From CBDCWQ01 sp965223435 (GTDB lineage Bacteria > Myxococcota > Kuafuiibacteriia > Kuafuiibacteriales > Kuafuiibacteriaceae): DNA of 64,000 nt. The stretch spans positions 1,674,001 to 1,738,000 of the forward strand of contig CBDCWQ010000023.1 of NCBI GenBank assembly GCA_965223435.1, given 5' to 3'. Within the stretch, counting starts at the first letter, position 1; each line of letters begins with the position of its first letter. This document shows positions 53,217-61,255 of the stretch, in pieces. The translations under genes were made by a program, and so were the position numbers. The notes under the pieces were generated by a model. That model saw nothing but the letters and a program-made list of their open reading frames with translations, was not told the origin of the DNA and ran no database searches.

Positions 53217-53780
53217 GTGGCCAAGATCCAGATACGCCCCATATCGCGCTCCATGACATGGATCGATCGCTTGTATGTGCCTCGATTTTGGCCGGCGCTC
53301 CAGGTGACCGCACGGCACTTTTTTCGAAATTTGTTTAGACGAACTCCACGGGTCACAGTTCAGTATCCAGACGAACGCGTACAGTACCCCGATCGTTTTC
53401 GTGGCGTCCACCGGTTGCTTCCACGAGAGGATGGCAGTCCCCGATGCACGGCTTGTTTCCTCTGCCAGACGGCATGTCCGGCAGCGTGCATCCGGATCGT
53501 CGAGGGTGAGCATGATGACCCAACCATTGAGAAGTATCCAGTCGTTTTCGAGATCGATGAACTACGCTGTGTGGTATGTGGGCTCTGCGTCGAGGCTTGC
53601 CCCTGCGACGCGATACGCATGGACACGGGACTGCATCCACCGCCCATCACGGAGGCTGAAGAAGGCATGTATCACAGGCACGATCTTCTGAGCCTTCTTG
53701 GATCAAAGGAACGCCAAGCAGGGAGAAGGCAAGTTGACCGGCCACCTCCGACGTGCGGCGGATCGGGCCGGAGGAGATGA
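53217..53780 (+). CDS. NuoI-like 2x[4Fe-4S] ferredoxin
   Basis: The 187-residue protein (GTG start) begins like NuoI (RFWPALQVTARHFFRNLFRR, then VTVQYPDE and LLPREDGSPRCTACFLC). It carries two cluster motifs, CTACFLCQTACPAAC and CVVCGLCVEACPCDAI. NuoI passes electrons inside respiratory complex I. Here it stands alone beside a phosphoesterase with no other nuo gene, so it may serve another electron transfer role or be an orphan xenologue. The C-terminal ~20 residues are basic and not conserved. Confidence 0.85.
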   Translation: MAKIQIRPISRSMTWIDRLYVPRFWPALQVTARHFFRNLFRRTPRVTVQYPDERVQYPDRFRGVHRLLPREDGSPRCTACFLCQTACPAACIRIVEGEHDDPTIEKYPVVFEIDELRCVVCGLCVEACPCDAIRMDTGLHPPPITEAEEGMYHRHDLLSLLGSKERQAGRRQVDRPPPTCGGSGRRR

Positions 53781-54149
53781 CGAAGATCTCTACGACAGCC
53801 TTTGGGAAAAGAGACGGCTAAGGAAGGGCGTCCGGGCAATGACCGCCAAGTGGCGGGAGTATGTACGACGTTGCTTTTCAAACCATGTGGCAAAAGCGCT
53901 TACCCAAACTGGACCGTTCGACCATATCTCGTGCTCGTCGATAAGACGCAGGTCGCGTCTGTGCACGGTCATTCGATCAGAAGTGCGGCGTGTCCGCGCC
54001 GGGCTCGGCCATGGTAGAGTTTGGTGATGGTTGAGGATAAGGTCAAGGTCTCCTCCGAACCAAGACACGGGCTTGCCGGACATGACTGAACACGTCACGA
54101 GCTTCGATGGCGACCAGTTGCGCCTCAAGATCGAGCACCGTGGCAGGAG
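53781..54149. other. Gap between stress cassette and accessory genes
   Basis: No gene is convincing. A short frame from 54079 (MTEHVTSFDGDQLRLKIEHR) reads like protein but runs into the next gene in another frame and may be a remnant. Confidence 0.4.
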
Positions 54150-55016
54150 GTGGTTTTGGCAGGCCAGAGCCGGCTTCCTAAGGGCCTCACTTCAGAAAAA
54201 CGCGCAGAGGAGGTCAACGCAGTAGACCGCCTCATTCCGGCGTTCAGGGCGGCTCATGGCGTTGAGCTGCATCATACCCACCCAGACCCCGACGATCGAG
54301 ACGCCGATGTGATCGCTCTGGCGGCTGGCGAAGAGCGCGGGCTACGCTTTCAGATCGTCCGGCCGCGCGACTCGAATTTCTGGAGGGAACAGCGCACTCG
54401 GCATGAGCACACTGACGAGATCTACCGCCAAGAGCTCTACGAACTGCTTCTGAGCACGCTTGAGCTGAAGCGCACTCGAGCCGTGGCTGATGTTATTCTC
54501 GTGATGGACATCTGGCCGCACGTTCATTTCGTCTTCGTCCAGGAGTTCAAGGGTCGTCACCAGGTCGAGATCGATGCCATCGCCTTCGCCGAGATTTGGT
54601 GGAGCGGCAGGGAGGAGCCGTATGTGTGTCTAAAGAGGATCGGGACGGATGAGCTTCCATGGATCAAGGCCAATACATTGTTTAAGGCTGATGCGTCTGG
54701 GCAAGGTGATCAGTCGAATGGATTTCATCGTGATAGCGGTCGGTGCCCGGTCCGGGCGTCATTCGGGCGCGTGTTGGTCGGGATTTTTGGCGAGCAGTCG
54801 GCGTGCTATATGCACGGTCGAGTCCCGAAGGGGGATATCAGGGCCTACGCCGCGATTCGGATTTGGTTGATGACTGTGGTGAAGATAAATCCTGACGGCG
54901 ATGCCAAGAGCCTACTTGGCTGGTGCTATTCCTCCATTGTAGGGGCTGGTTCGGCCATGGACTGCGATGAGCTCGACGTGAGCTCAGTTGTCCAAGGCGG
55001 ATTCGAGGAGGAGTAG
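54150..55016 (+). CDS. Unrecognised protein, first of a two-gene unit
   Basis: The frame is open from GTG 54150; TTG 54156 has better spacing from AGGAGG. The product (~288 residues) has VDRLIPAFRAAHGVELHHTH, PDDRDADVIALAAGEERGLR and ADVILVMDIWPHVHFVFVQE. An alternating hydrophobic/acidic core might be nuclease-like, but no E-x-K motif is clear. Its stop is one base before the ATG of the membrane protein, so the two are a unit. The function is unknown. Confidence 0.5.
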   Translation: MVLAGQSRLPKGLTSEKRAEEVNAVDRLIPAFRAAHGVELHHTHPDPDDRDADVIALAAGEERGLRFQIVRPRDSNFWREQRTRHEHTDEIYRQELYELLLSTLELKRTRAVADVILVMDIWPHVHFVFVQEFKGRHQVEIDAIAFAEIWWSGREEPYVCLKRIGTDELPWIKANTLFKADASGQGDQSNGFHRDSGRCPVRASFGRVLVGIFGEQSACYMHGRVPKGDIRAYAAIRIWLMTVVKINPDGDAKSLLGWCYSSIVGAGSAMDCDELDVSSVVQGGFEEE

Positions 55017-55017
55017 C

Positions 55018-55656
55018 ATGGCGATTTCGGTATCAACGGACAATATCTACAAGTTTGTGACTGGGCTTGGCCTGCTGACCCTCGTAGGGACGATAGGCGC
55101 GAGCTGGACCATCACGGACAGCACGTTCCAGGAGTACAAGGCTCAACAGCCACGGATAACCAAGGTGCGTCAGGAGACGACTAGAATGCTTCACGGCATT
55201 CCCCCGATTCTCGAGGAAGTAAAAGCCGTCATGGCCTCCAATCTCGAGGTGATGCAGGTCTTTATCGGAGCTCGAAATCGCGTACGATTGGGTGAGCCAG
55301 CCGTCATCTGGTTCGACGCGTTCGGTGAACTTCAGAAGATGGAATTTCCGGAGGCATCCCGGCTGGATGATATTGGACGTCGCCTAGGCAATTTGGATGT
55401 CAGACTCTCCGGACTGGGATCCGACGTGTCCTTTAGTGGGACCGACCTTCTGTTTCTGCATGCGCGACTCAACTCTCGTGTGCAACTCATGAGGCTTGGG
55501 TTTCTGATCGGGCTCTTTCTGACTGCCGTTGGCCTTGTCCTTTGGTTTAGGAGAACTCAAGTTCTTGAGGATCGCTTGAAGGAGCTACAACGAGATCGAG
55601 CTGAACTGGAAGTGCAGGCCCTTCGCAACAAGATCCACGGGGAGTGCGCCGCCTAG
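55018..55656 (+). CDS. Two-helix membrane protein, second of the unit
   Basis: ATG 55018 follows GGAGGAG. Membrane segments lie at the N-terminus (YKFVTGLGLLTLVGTIGASW) and near the C-terminus (LMRLGFLIGLFLTAVGLVLWF), with ~140 extracytoplasmic residues between and a cytoplasmic coiled coil (LKELQRDRAELEVQALRNK). No family is recognised. Pairing with a soluble partner resembles two-gene defence or stress modules, but this is only a suggestion. Confidence 0.6.
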   Translation: MAISVSTDNIYKFVTGLGLLTLVGTIGASWTITDSTFQEYKAQQPRITKVRQETTRMLHGIPPILEEVKAVMASNLEVMQVFIGARNRVRLGEPAVIWFDAFGELQKMEFPEASRLDDIGRRLGNLDVRLSGLGSDVSFSGTDLLFLHARLNSRVQLMRLGFLIGLFLTAVGLVLWFRRTQVLEDRLKELQRDRAELEVQALRNKIHGECAA

Positions 55657-55715
55657 GACGAACGAGTGGGCTTCATCAATCATCTTTAGGGTTGTGCGTC
55701 GGTAGGGATGCGGCC

Positions 55716-56336
55716 CTATGCGTTTTTCTTGCGCGATCGATGTGTTCGAACGTCACGCTCGCTGCGGCTGGGCGAGATGGTCTGTTTCGATCTCGGCTGC
55801 GAACCGGGCTGGGGCTTCCGACGGGCGAGGATGGCCTCGGCGCTTCTCAGTCGATCTCTTTCACGGTAGGTTCGCTCTTTCACTCGGGATGCGTCGGCGT
55901 CGGGACATGGCCCTTTGTAATCCAGACCAAGGTCGTGAAGTAGTGTTCCAATCTCTTTTGGCTCTAGGCCTGCTTCCTGTCTGAGCGCACCACATAGGAC
56001 GGTGATACCTTCTTGCGGTCGAGTTTTCGCAGGGGCTAGCGCTTTGACTGCTTTGGTGTACTTTTCTGCCGAGACATTAATGTTTCGATACGGAGGGGTG
56101 TGTCGGAGAGCGAGCGTTCTTGAGGCCCAGTGCACTAGATCGAGATCGTGCCGGAAGTCGAACGCCTGGTCGTCTTCATCGAACTCAAGGAAATAGAACA
56201 GTACCTGAACCGCAATATCCTCCTCGCGACATAGTTCGAGTGGGGCAAGAACCGATGGATCGGCTGGAGCTGTTTGGGAGCACATCGAGTGCGCTCCTTT
56301 TGCGATATTTTTGAGTGATATTCGCTTCTTAGCCAC
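55716..56336 (-). CDS. Hypothetical protein with basic C-terminus
   Basis: The 206-residue protein has a helical middle (LCREEDIAVQVLFYFLEFDE; HDLDLVHWASRTLALRHTPP), then GITVLCGALRQEAGLEPKEI and GTLLHDLGL. It ends in a very basic Ser/Arg tail that may bind nucleic acid. It is transcribed toward the two-gene unit. No family is recognised. Confidence 0.5.
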   Translation of the reverse strand: MAKKRISLKNIAKGAHSMCSQTAPADPSVLAPLELCREEDIAVQVLFYFLEFDEDDQAFDFRHDLDLVHWASRTLALRHTPPYRNINVSAEKYTKAVKALAPAKTRPQEGITVLCGALRQEAGLEPKEIGTLLHDLGLDYKGPCPDADASRVKERTYRERDRLRSAEAILARRKPQPGSQPRSKQTISPSRSERDVRTHRSRKKNA

Positions 56337-56549
56337 GATAGTTGTGTTGCCTGATTGTCTTCCGCAATTGTGAGGAAATAGCTATGTGATTGCAAGCCGT
56401 CCATCGCGCCTTGAGTCCGGTCGACTCGTTGCTTCGCGGCGGTTCATCCTCAGAGTTTGCGTAAGCTTCGAGGCGCAGCTTGTAGGGCATGGTGGTGGCG
56501 ATAGGCCTGGCCTCCGGATGTTTTCTCTAGTGCTGACGAGAGGGGCCTT

Positions 56550-56744
56550 GTGAGCCGGCACGGAAATCAAGACCGGCCTGCGGGAAAGGTCCAAGCACCC
56601 GAGCCGCATTCGAAAGCCTGTGTGACCCGAAAGAGCGCCAGACCCTCATCAGAATGTGGGCTGACAGTTGATTTGGCCCCTTTCATCGAACGACTTGCCG
56701 ATTTGCTGATCGCAGATCTAGAAAGGTGTCCCCCGGAGAAATGA
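56550..56744 (+). CDS. Small protein coupled to serine recombinase 3
   Basis: This 64-residue ORF ends VDLAPFIERLADLLIADLER and CPPEK, an amphipathic helix. Its TGA (56742-56744) lies within the ATGATG start of the recombinase. Recombinase 1 has a differently sequenced small ORF in the same place. It may be translated only to couple or regulate the recombinase, or may be its accessory factor. Confidence 0.5.
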   Translation: MSRHGNQDRPAGKVQAPEPHSKACVTRKSARPSSECGLTVDLAPFIERLADLLIADLERCPPEK

Positions 56745-58351
56745 TGCGCGTTGCCATCTATGCGAGACGATCCACGGACGAACATCAAGAAGCATCCCTT
56801 GAAGTACAATTGAGTGAGGCTCGTCGGTATATTGCGAGCAAGGGGTGGTCGGTAGACGACGCTCACATCTATCTGGAAGACGCAGTTTCGCGTGCGGAAT
56901 TCGTAAGAAGGCCCGCCTTAATAAGGCTACTCAACCAAGCGAAATCTGGAGCGTTCGATGTTGTCCTGACCCGAGATGAAACGCGCTTAGGCGGAGATGT
57001 CATGCGGACAGGGCTCTTGATCCAGGATTTGATCGAAAAAGGGGTCGAGCTTTGGTACTACTTCACCGACGAGCGCGTGAAGTTGGATGGTGCTACGGAC
57101 AAGTTCATGGTTGCGGCCCGCAATTTTGCGGCGGAATTAGAGCGAGAGAAGATTAGTCAGCGAACGCGGGAGCACCTGATGGTGAAAGCCCGGAAGGGTC
57201 TCAATGCGGGTGGCCGATGCTATGGCTATGACAACGTCCGAATCGAGGACGGGCGTGTTGAATACCATATCAACGAAGGCCAGGCGGCGGTTGTGCGCGA
57301 TGTATTTCAAAGGTTTGCGGCTGGATACGGATACACGGCGATCGCGAAGGCGCTCATTGAGGGGGGCGTTTCCGCACCGAGGGCAGGGGCGAGAGGTACG
57401 GGTTCATGGTCGCGATCGCAGATTCGCTCGATGCTACAGAATGAGCGATATCACGGCATTCTGATTTGGGGCCGGCACGCCAAGGGCTACAAAGGTGGGA
57501 CCAAAGTCAGGGAAAAGCGGCCCGAGTGTGAGTGGATCCGCATTGAAGTCGTTGGTCTCCGGATCATTGATGACGGGCTGTGGGATAGTGTGCGCAGCCG
57601 AATGGAAAAGAACCGGAAGACCTATGGCACCAACGCACCCGAGGGTCGCCCGTCCAAGCATTTGCTGTCAGGCCTCGCGCGGTGCGCTCAGTGTGGCGGG
57701 CCGATTCGAGCTGAAACGGCCAAGTTTGGTAGCCAGAAGGTAAAGCTGTACCTCTGCTCGTATGCACGAACTCGCGGTTCCTCCGTTTGTGAAAACAAGC
57801 TCCGGCGGCCGGCTGAGGAGATTGAGGACACGATCGTCTCTTGGATCAAACAAAACGTGCTCACAGAAAAGGTGATGGTTGAGGTTATTCGAGAAGTCCG
57901 CCGTCGACTAGAACAACGTGGGAAGACGGCCGGAGCGGACGTCGATGAGTTGGTGAAGCAAGCTCAGAAGCTTCGCCAAGAGGTAAGAAATGGGGCCGAG
58001 GCTCTACTGAAGTTAGGGCACTCACCGGCGCTAACCGAAGCCCTCGCGGAGAGGGAGGGACGCCTCAAGCAGGTCGAAGCTCAGATTGAAGCGACTCGCT
58101 CAGCTCCAGGCGCGATTGACCTAGAGACCCGTCGCATGGAGCGTGAGGCACGGCGACGGCTCAAGGATCTGAAGGCCCTCTTAGACGGGAACCCAGCCGA
58201 GGGCCGTAAGGCTCTAGAGGCACTGCTCGACGGGCCCGTGACCTTCACTCCCATCGAAGAGGATGACGGACGTCGCCGGTATCAGGTGAGTGGTACGATT
58301 GCCACCGGCGCGGTGATGGCGCCTAACGTAAACGTCCCCAAGGGGATTTGA
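56741..58351 (+). CDS. Large serine recombinase 3 (island integrase), intact
   Basis: The 536-residue protein has the resolvase domain (VAIYARRSTDEHQEASLEVQ; RDETRLGGDVMRTGLLIQD), the dimer helix (NFAAELEREKISQRTREHL), the recombinase domain (AIAKALIEGGVSAPRAGARG), the zinc ribbon (ARCAQCGGPIRAE ... CSYARTRGSSVC), a coiled coil and the C-terminal tail NVNVPKGI. GGAGA precedes ATG 56741. Its last 19 bases lie inside the tRNA-Glu gene on the other strand, so insertion at the tRNA supplied its final codons. It is the probable integrase of the 37.6-kb island. Confidence 0.93.
   Translation: MMRVAIYARRSTDEHQEASLEVQLSEARRYIASKGWSVDDAHIYLEDAVSRAEFVRRPALIRLLNQAKSGAFDVVLTRDETRLGGDVMRTGLLIQDLIEKGVELWYYFTDERVKLDGATDKFMVAARNFAAELEREKISQRTREHLMVKARKGLNAGGRCYGYDNVRIEDGRVEYHINEGQAAVVRDVFQRFAAGYGYTAIAKALIEGGVSAPRAGARGTGSWSRSQIRSMLQNERYHGILIWGRHAKGYKGGTKVREKRPECEWIRIEVVGLRIIDDGLWDSVRSRMEKNRKTYGTNAPEGRPSKHLLSGLARCAQCGGPIRAETAKFGSQKVKLYLCSYARTRGSSVCENKLRRPAEEIEDTIVSWIKQNVLTEKVMVEVIREVRRRLEQRGKTAGADVDELVKQAQKLRQEVRNGAEALLKLGHSPALTEALAEREGRLKQVEAQIEATRSAPGAIDLETRRMEREARRRLKDLKALLDGNPAEGRKALEALLDGPVTFTPIEEDDGRRRYQVSGTIATGAVMAPNVNVPKGI
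58332..58346. repeat. att-like direct repeat at the tRNA-Glu 3' end
   Basis: ACGTCCCCAAGGGGA is identical to 20715-20729. It contains the discriminator base and acceptor/T-arm sequence of the tRNA and the last codons of recombinase 3. Confidence 0.8.
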
Positions 58352-58406
58352 ACCCCTGTTGCCGGCGTGAAAAGCCGGAGTCCTGGGCCAACTAGACGAT
58401 GGGGAC
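58333..58406 (-). tRNA. tRNA-Glu (UUC)
   Basis: The minus strand folds as a cloverleaf: 7-bp acceptor stem GTCCCCA/TGGGGAC with discriminator G, D-arm with AGTTGGCCCAGGAC, anticodon stem CCGGC/GCCGG with loop TTTTCAC (anticodon TTC), and T-arm AGGGG-TTCAAAT-CCCCT. CCA is not encoded. The gene is intact although the island ends at its 3' side. Confidence 0.95.
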
Positions 58407-58536
58407 TGCTGGATAAAACGCGTTTCGATTTCGCTAGCCCGCCTATGAGGCAAGTCGAAGGATCTGTCAAGCTTCTGTGTTTGGAGGGTGGGATGCGGCG
58501 GGGGAGGGGGGCCGGGATGCCCTGAGAGGGGTGGGG

Positions 58537-60198
58537 CTAGCGTTTGAAGAGTCTGGAGAGGCCCTTGTTGCTTTGTTTTTCTTCCTTTTTCTTTTCTCGG
58601 GTTTCCATGAGCCGCACTTCTCGGGTGGCTTCGGTGTTTTTGGGGTCGAGGCGTGCGGCGCGTTTGAAATGGGAGAGGGCCTCCTCGGCTTTGTCGGCGT
58701 GGGCTTTGAGGACTCGGCCGAGGTAGTAGTGGGTGAGGGCGTCTTGTTTGGCGACCTTCGTGGGTTTTTGAACCGCCTGCTGGAGGAGTTCGAGGGCTTG
58801 TTTGTTGGCTTCGTCTCGGTCGAATTTGGGATCTGAGAACATGGCCCAGGCGAGATCGGTTTTGTACTCGCTGGAGTCGGGGTCGGCTTCGAGGGCGAAA
58901 GCGAGATACTCGCGGGCTTTTTGGTAGTTTCGCTTTTTGAGCATCACCGTGCCCATTTGGGCTTTGACCTCCGCGTCTTTGAGACGGGCGGCGCGTCGGG
59001 CGTCGCCCTGGATGCGATCGTCGCTGAGCATGGCGAGGTAGTTTGCGCGTGACTCGGGGTCGCTGAGTGTTTCGTAGGCTTCGTTGATGCGCGCGGAGAT
59101 GGTCTCGACCATAGACTGGATTTCTTCGGGGACGTCGCCCGAGAAGACATCGGGGTGGTACTTTTTCGCCAGCTCCGTCATCGTTTTTCGAAGGGTGTCT
59201 TGGGCGACATCTTCCTTGACCCGCAGGAGATCGAAGTGGCTCTTGCGCTCGAGGCTCGCGTGCAAGTCTTTGACCTCTCGAATGAGGGAATCGCTGATTT
59301 GCTTTCCGGATGTGGGCTTGGGCTTGGGCGTGTCTTTTTTCAGTGCCTCATGGGAGGGGCTTTGGGGCTCCGAGCCGCTGGTGTCCTCCCCTCGCGGCCC
59401 CGTGCCCGAGGGGGCAAGGAAATCGGCTGGGCTCGTCAGGCGGGTGGCCTTGAGAATGGGAACAGCGCGCGCTTGGGGGGATAGCTCGAGGGCCTCGTGC
59501 GCAAGGAGAATGCGAAGCAGGGCACGAACCAGCCGGCGGTCGCCAACCGCCCGTTCAAGTTGGTCGGCTTTTCGGGGCTTCCTCAGGTACTTGAGGGTTC
59601 GTACCACCGCCTCCGTATCGATGGCCTTCAGGAAACCGGGCGTGGTTTTGACCGCAATGGCTTTGCCAAGGACCGCGGTGCTTGCGGATCGAAGCTCCTG
59701 ACTGCTGGCGTGTCTTTTGATCGCGTTCACGAGAAACGGCCCCGGCGCGGTGACCACTGCCACTTGCGCCAGGTCTTCAGAGGAATCCGTGGCTTCCCAT
59801 TCGCCCTCCGTCTGCCCAAAGAGCGGGTTGAGCCGAAGTTCGATCTGTTTGGCGATGCTGGCTTCGATGGTCTCTTCGCTTAGGTCGTGCCGCTCTCGCA
59901 GGATGGTGCCCAACGATGGCGCATTTTTTTTGAAGCTGAGTTGGTGCTTCAGCGCGGCGTCGATAACCTCTTGGGTGCAGGCTCCGCTCTCGAGAAGAAT
60001 GTCGCCAAGCCGGCTGGCTTCTGAGTCTGAGTCGCGGGCGTGAATCGGTTGTCCGTCACGAAAGAACACCGTTCGTTCGTTTGAAGCTTTCACCACAAGA
60101 CTGCCGGTGAGCCGGGCTTGCATGGCGGCGAAAAACAAATCTGAAAACCAGGTGTCTTTGCCCAGCGAGCCCGCTTTTTCTTTGGTCAGGTCGATCAC
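58537..60198 (-). CDS. DUF4388-like / J-domain / TPR protein
   Basis: I use GTG 60198 (AGAGGGA upstream); the frame is open to 60423, but the extra residues are not protein-like. The N-terminus (FFAAMQARLTGSLVVKASNE; RTVFFRDGQPIHARDSDSEA; LGDILLESGACTQEVIDAAL) resembles DUF4388/PatA-type regulatory domains. A J-domain follows (KYHPDVFSGDVP with HPD; INEAYETLSDPESRANYLAM), then TPR repeats (RNYQKAREYLAFALEADPDS; EEALSHFKRAARLDPKNTEA). It is probably a regulatory co-chaperone scaffold, of a kind common in Myxococcota-like genomes, and chromosomal rather than part of the island. Confidence 0.8.
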   Translation of the reverse strand: MIDLTKEKAGSLGKDTWFSDLFFAAMQARLTGSLVVKASNERTVFFRDGQPIHARDSDSEASRLGDILLESGACTQEVIDAALKHQLSFKKNAPSLGTILRERHDLSEETIEASIAKQIELRLNPLFGQTEGEWEATDSSEDLAQVAVVTAPGPFLVNAIKRHASSQELRSASTAVLGKAIAVKTTPGFLKAIDTEAVVRTLKYLRKPRKADQLERAVGDRRLVRALLRILLAHEALELSPQARAVPILKATRLTSPADFLAPSGTGPRGEDTSGSEPQSPSHEALKKDTPKPKPTSGKQISDSLIREVKDLHASLERKSHFDLLRVKEDVAQDTLRKTMTELAKKYHPDVFSGDVPEEIQSMVETISARINEAYETLSDPESRANYLAMLSDDRIQGDARRAARLKDAEVKAQMGTVMLKKRNYQKAREYLAFALEADPDSSEYKTDLAWAMFSDPKFDRDEANKQALELLQQAVQKPTKVAKQDALTHYYLGRVLKAHADKAEEALSHFKRAARLDPKNTEATREVRLMETREKKKEEKQSNKGLSRLFKR

Positions 60199-60472
60199 CC
60201 GGACACGGTCCCTCTGCTTACACCGGAGCTCACCCGTGATGTTCCGAACCCGTTTGCGCGGTGTGCGTGTGTGGAGAAAAACGGGTGGGCCGAATTCACT
60301 TCGGATCCGGCCCCGTAAGGCCGAACACCGTGCACTTGGGCTGTGGGATTCGTGAGGCACAAAGGGTCGACAGAACCGATCCCTGGGCTCAAGCGCGCCA
60401 TGGGACATAGACCCACGTTCCATGACCTTGGTTCATGGGTGCCTCTTTGACCCAAGCGTCTTGCGGTGGGCG

Positions 60473-61255
60473 TTATTGGCATAGGCCTAAATCTAACCCG
60501 TTGTCCGGGTCGATGTCGCGTCTACCCAAAACACATCTCTCGGTTTGAATGCATCGGGCTCCAGATCCCAAGGCACAGATGGCTTTGCAGCGAGGCTCGC
60601 TGCTATCGCCTGCGGCGGATGCGCACACCATGGCCCGACCGAGGTCGTCTTGGCGCGCACACAAATCCACATCATCACACCGCTCATCCAGTTTCTTGGG
60701 GCCAGCGGGCACACACGCGGTGACGTTGCTGTCCCCAATGGGATGGCAGACTTCGTTGCCGCCGCATGGCGGCGGATCCTCATCGAAGATGTTGCACCGG
60801 GTGAAACACATGCCCGCCCCGTTGAACGTGACGCAGCCGCGGGCGCTGCCGCAGGCGGTGTCGTTGCCCAACGTCTCACAAACGCCGGCGGCGCAAACTC
60901 CTCCTCGACTGGACGAAAAGCAGCTCTGGCTCGTCCCGCAGGTTTCGCCGACTTTTCTCCCAGAGTCCGGCGTCGCGTAGGTGGGCGGCGTGCACGGTCG
61001 CAGGCACCGCGCCACATCGCCGTTGACGGCTTCGCAGATGGTTCCCTTGGGGCAAAGATCGTCTGGATTCGGGGTTTGGGCGTTGCAGTTTTGTCCTTCG
61101 AGAATGGCGTTTTTTTGAATGCAGCGATTTGTGTTGGTCAGGCAGATATGTTCGGCGTCGCATGGGCAGGGCAGCCCGTCGATGTCTTCAAAGTCCAAAA
61201 GTACGCTGCAACCCACGATCGGAACCAAGAGGGTCGCAAGGTGTTTCAAGCTCAT
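60473..61255 (-). CDS. Cys-rich lipoprotein
   Basis: The signal peptide ends in a lipobox (LATLLVPIVGCS). The mature part (~245 residues) has more than 25 Cys in repeated short motifs (PCPCDAEHICLTNTNRC; CGTSQSCFSSSRGGVCAAGV; CGGNEVCHPIG), typical of outer-surface disulphide-rich lipoproteins of Myxococcota-like bacteria. Its ATG overlaps the stop of the PEGA protein, forming an operon. The function is unknown. Confidence 0.8.
   Translation of the reverse strand: MSLKHLATLLVPIVGCSVLLDFEDIDGLPCPCDAEHICLTNTNRCIQKNAILEGQNCNAQTPNPDDLCPKGTICEAVNGDVARCLRPCTPPTYATPDSGRKVGETCGTSQSCFSSSRGGVCAAGVCETLGNDTACGSARGCVTFNGAGMCFTRCNIFDEDPPPCGGNEVCHPIGDSNVTACVPAGPKKLDERCDDVDLCARQDDLGRAMVCASAAGDSSEPRCKAICALGSGARCIQTERCVLGRRDIDPDNGLDLGLCQ

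Larger units (their letters stand above)
20715..58346. mobile_element. 37.6-kb genomic island at tRNA-Glu carrying a stress cassette
   Basis: The island is bounded by direct repeats of the tRNA-Glu 3' end. An intact large serine recombinase sits at the right end, reading into the tRNA. Inside are a primase-helicase and XRE regulator, a resolvase, a restriction-modification pair and a protein-quality-control cassette. The boundaries are inferred from the 15-bp repeat and the recombinase position. The older IS debris inside shows it is composite. Confidence 0.65.

Noticed and set aside
34335..53780. ClpK/ClpG disaggregase, HdeD or thioredoxin genes expected in a classical LHR
   Set aside because: No second Clp-type AAA protein, HdeD-like membrane protein or CGPC motif is present in the cassette, so it is LHR-like rather than a standard LHR.
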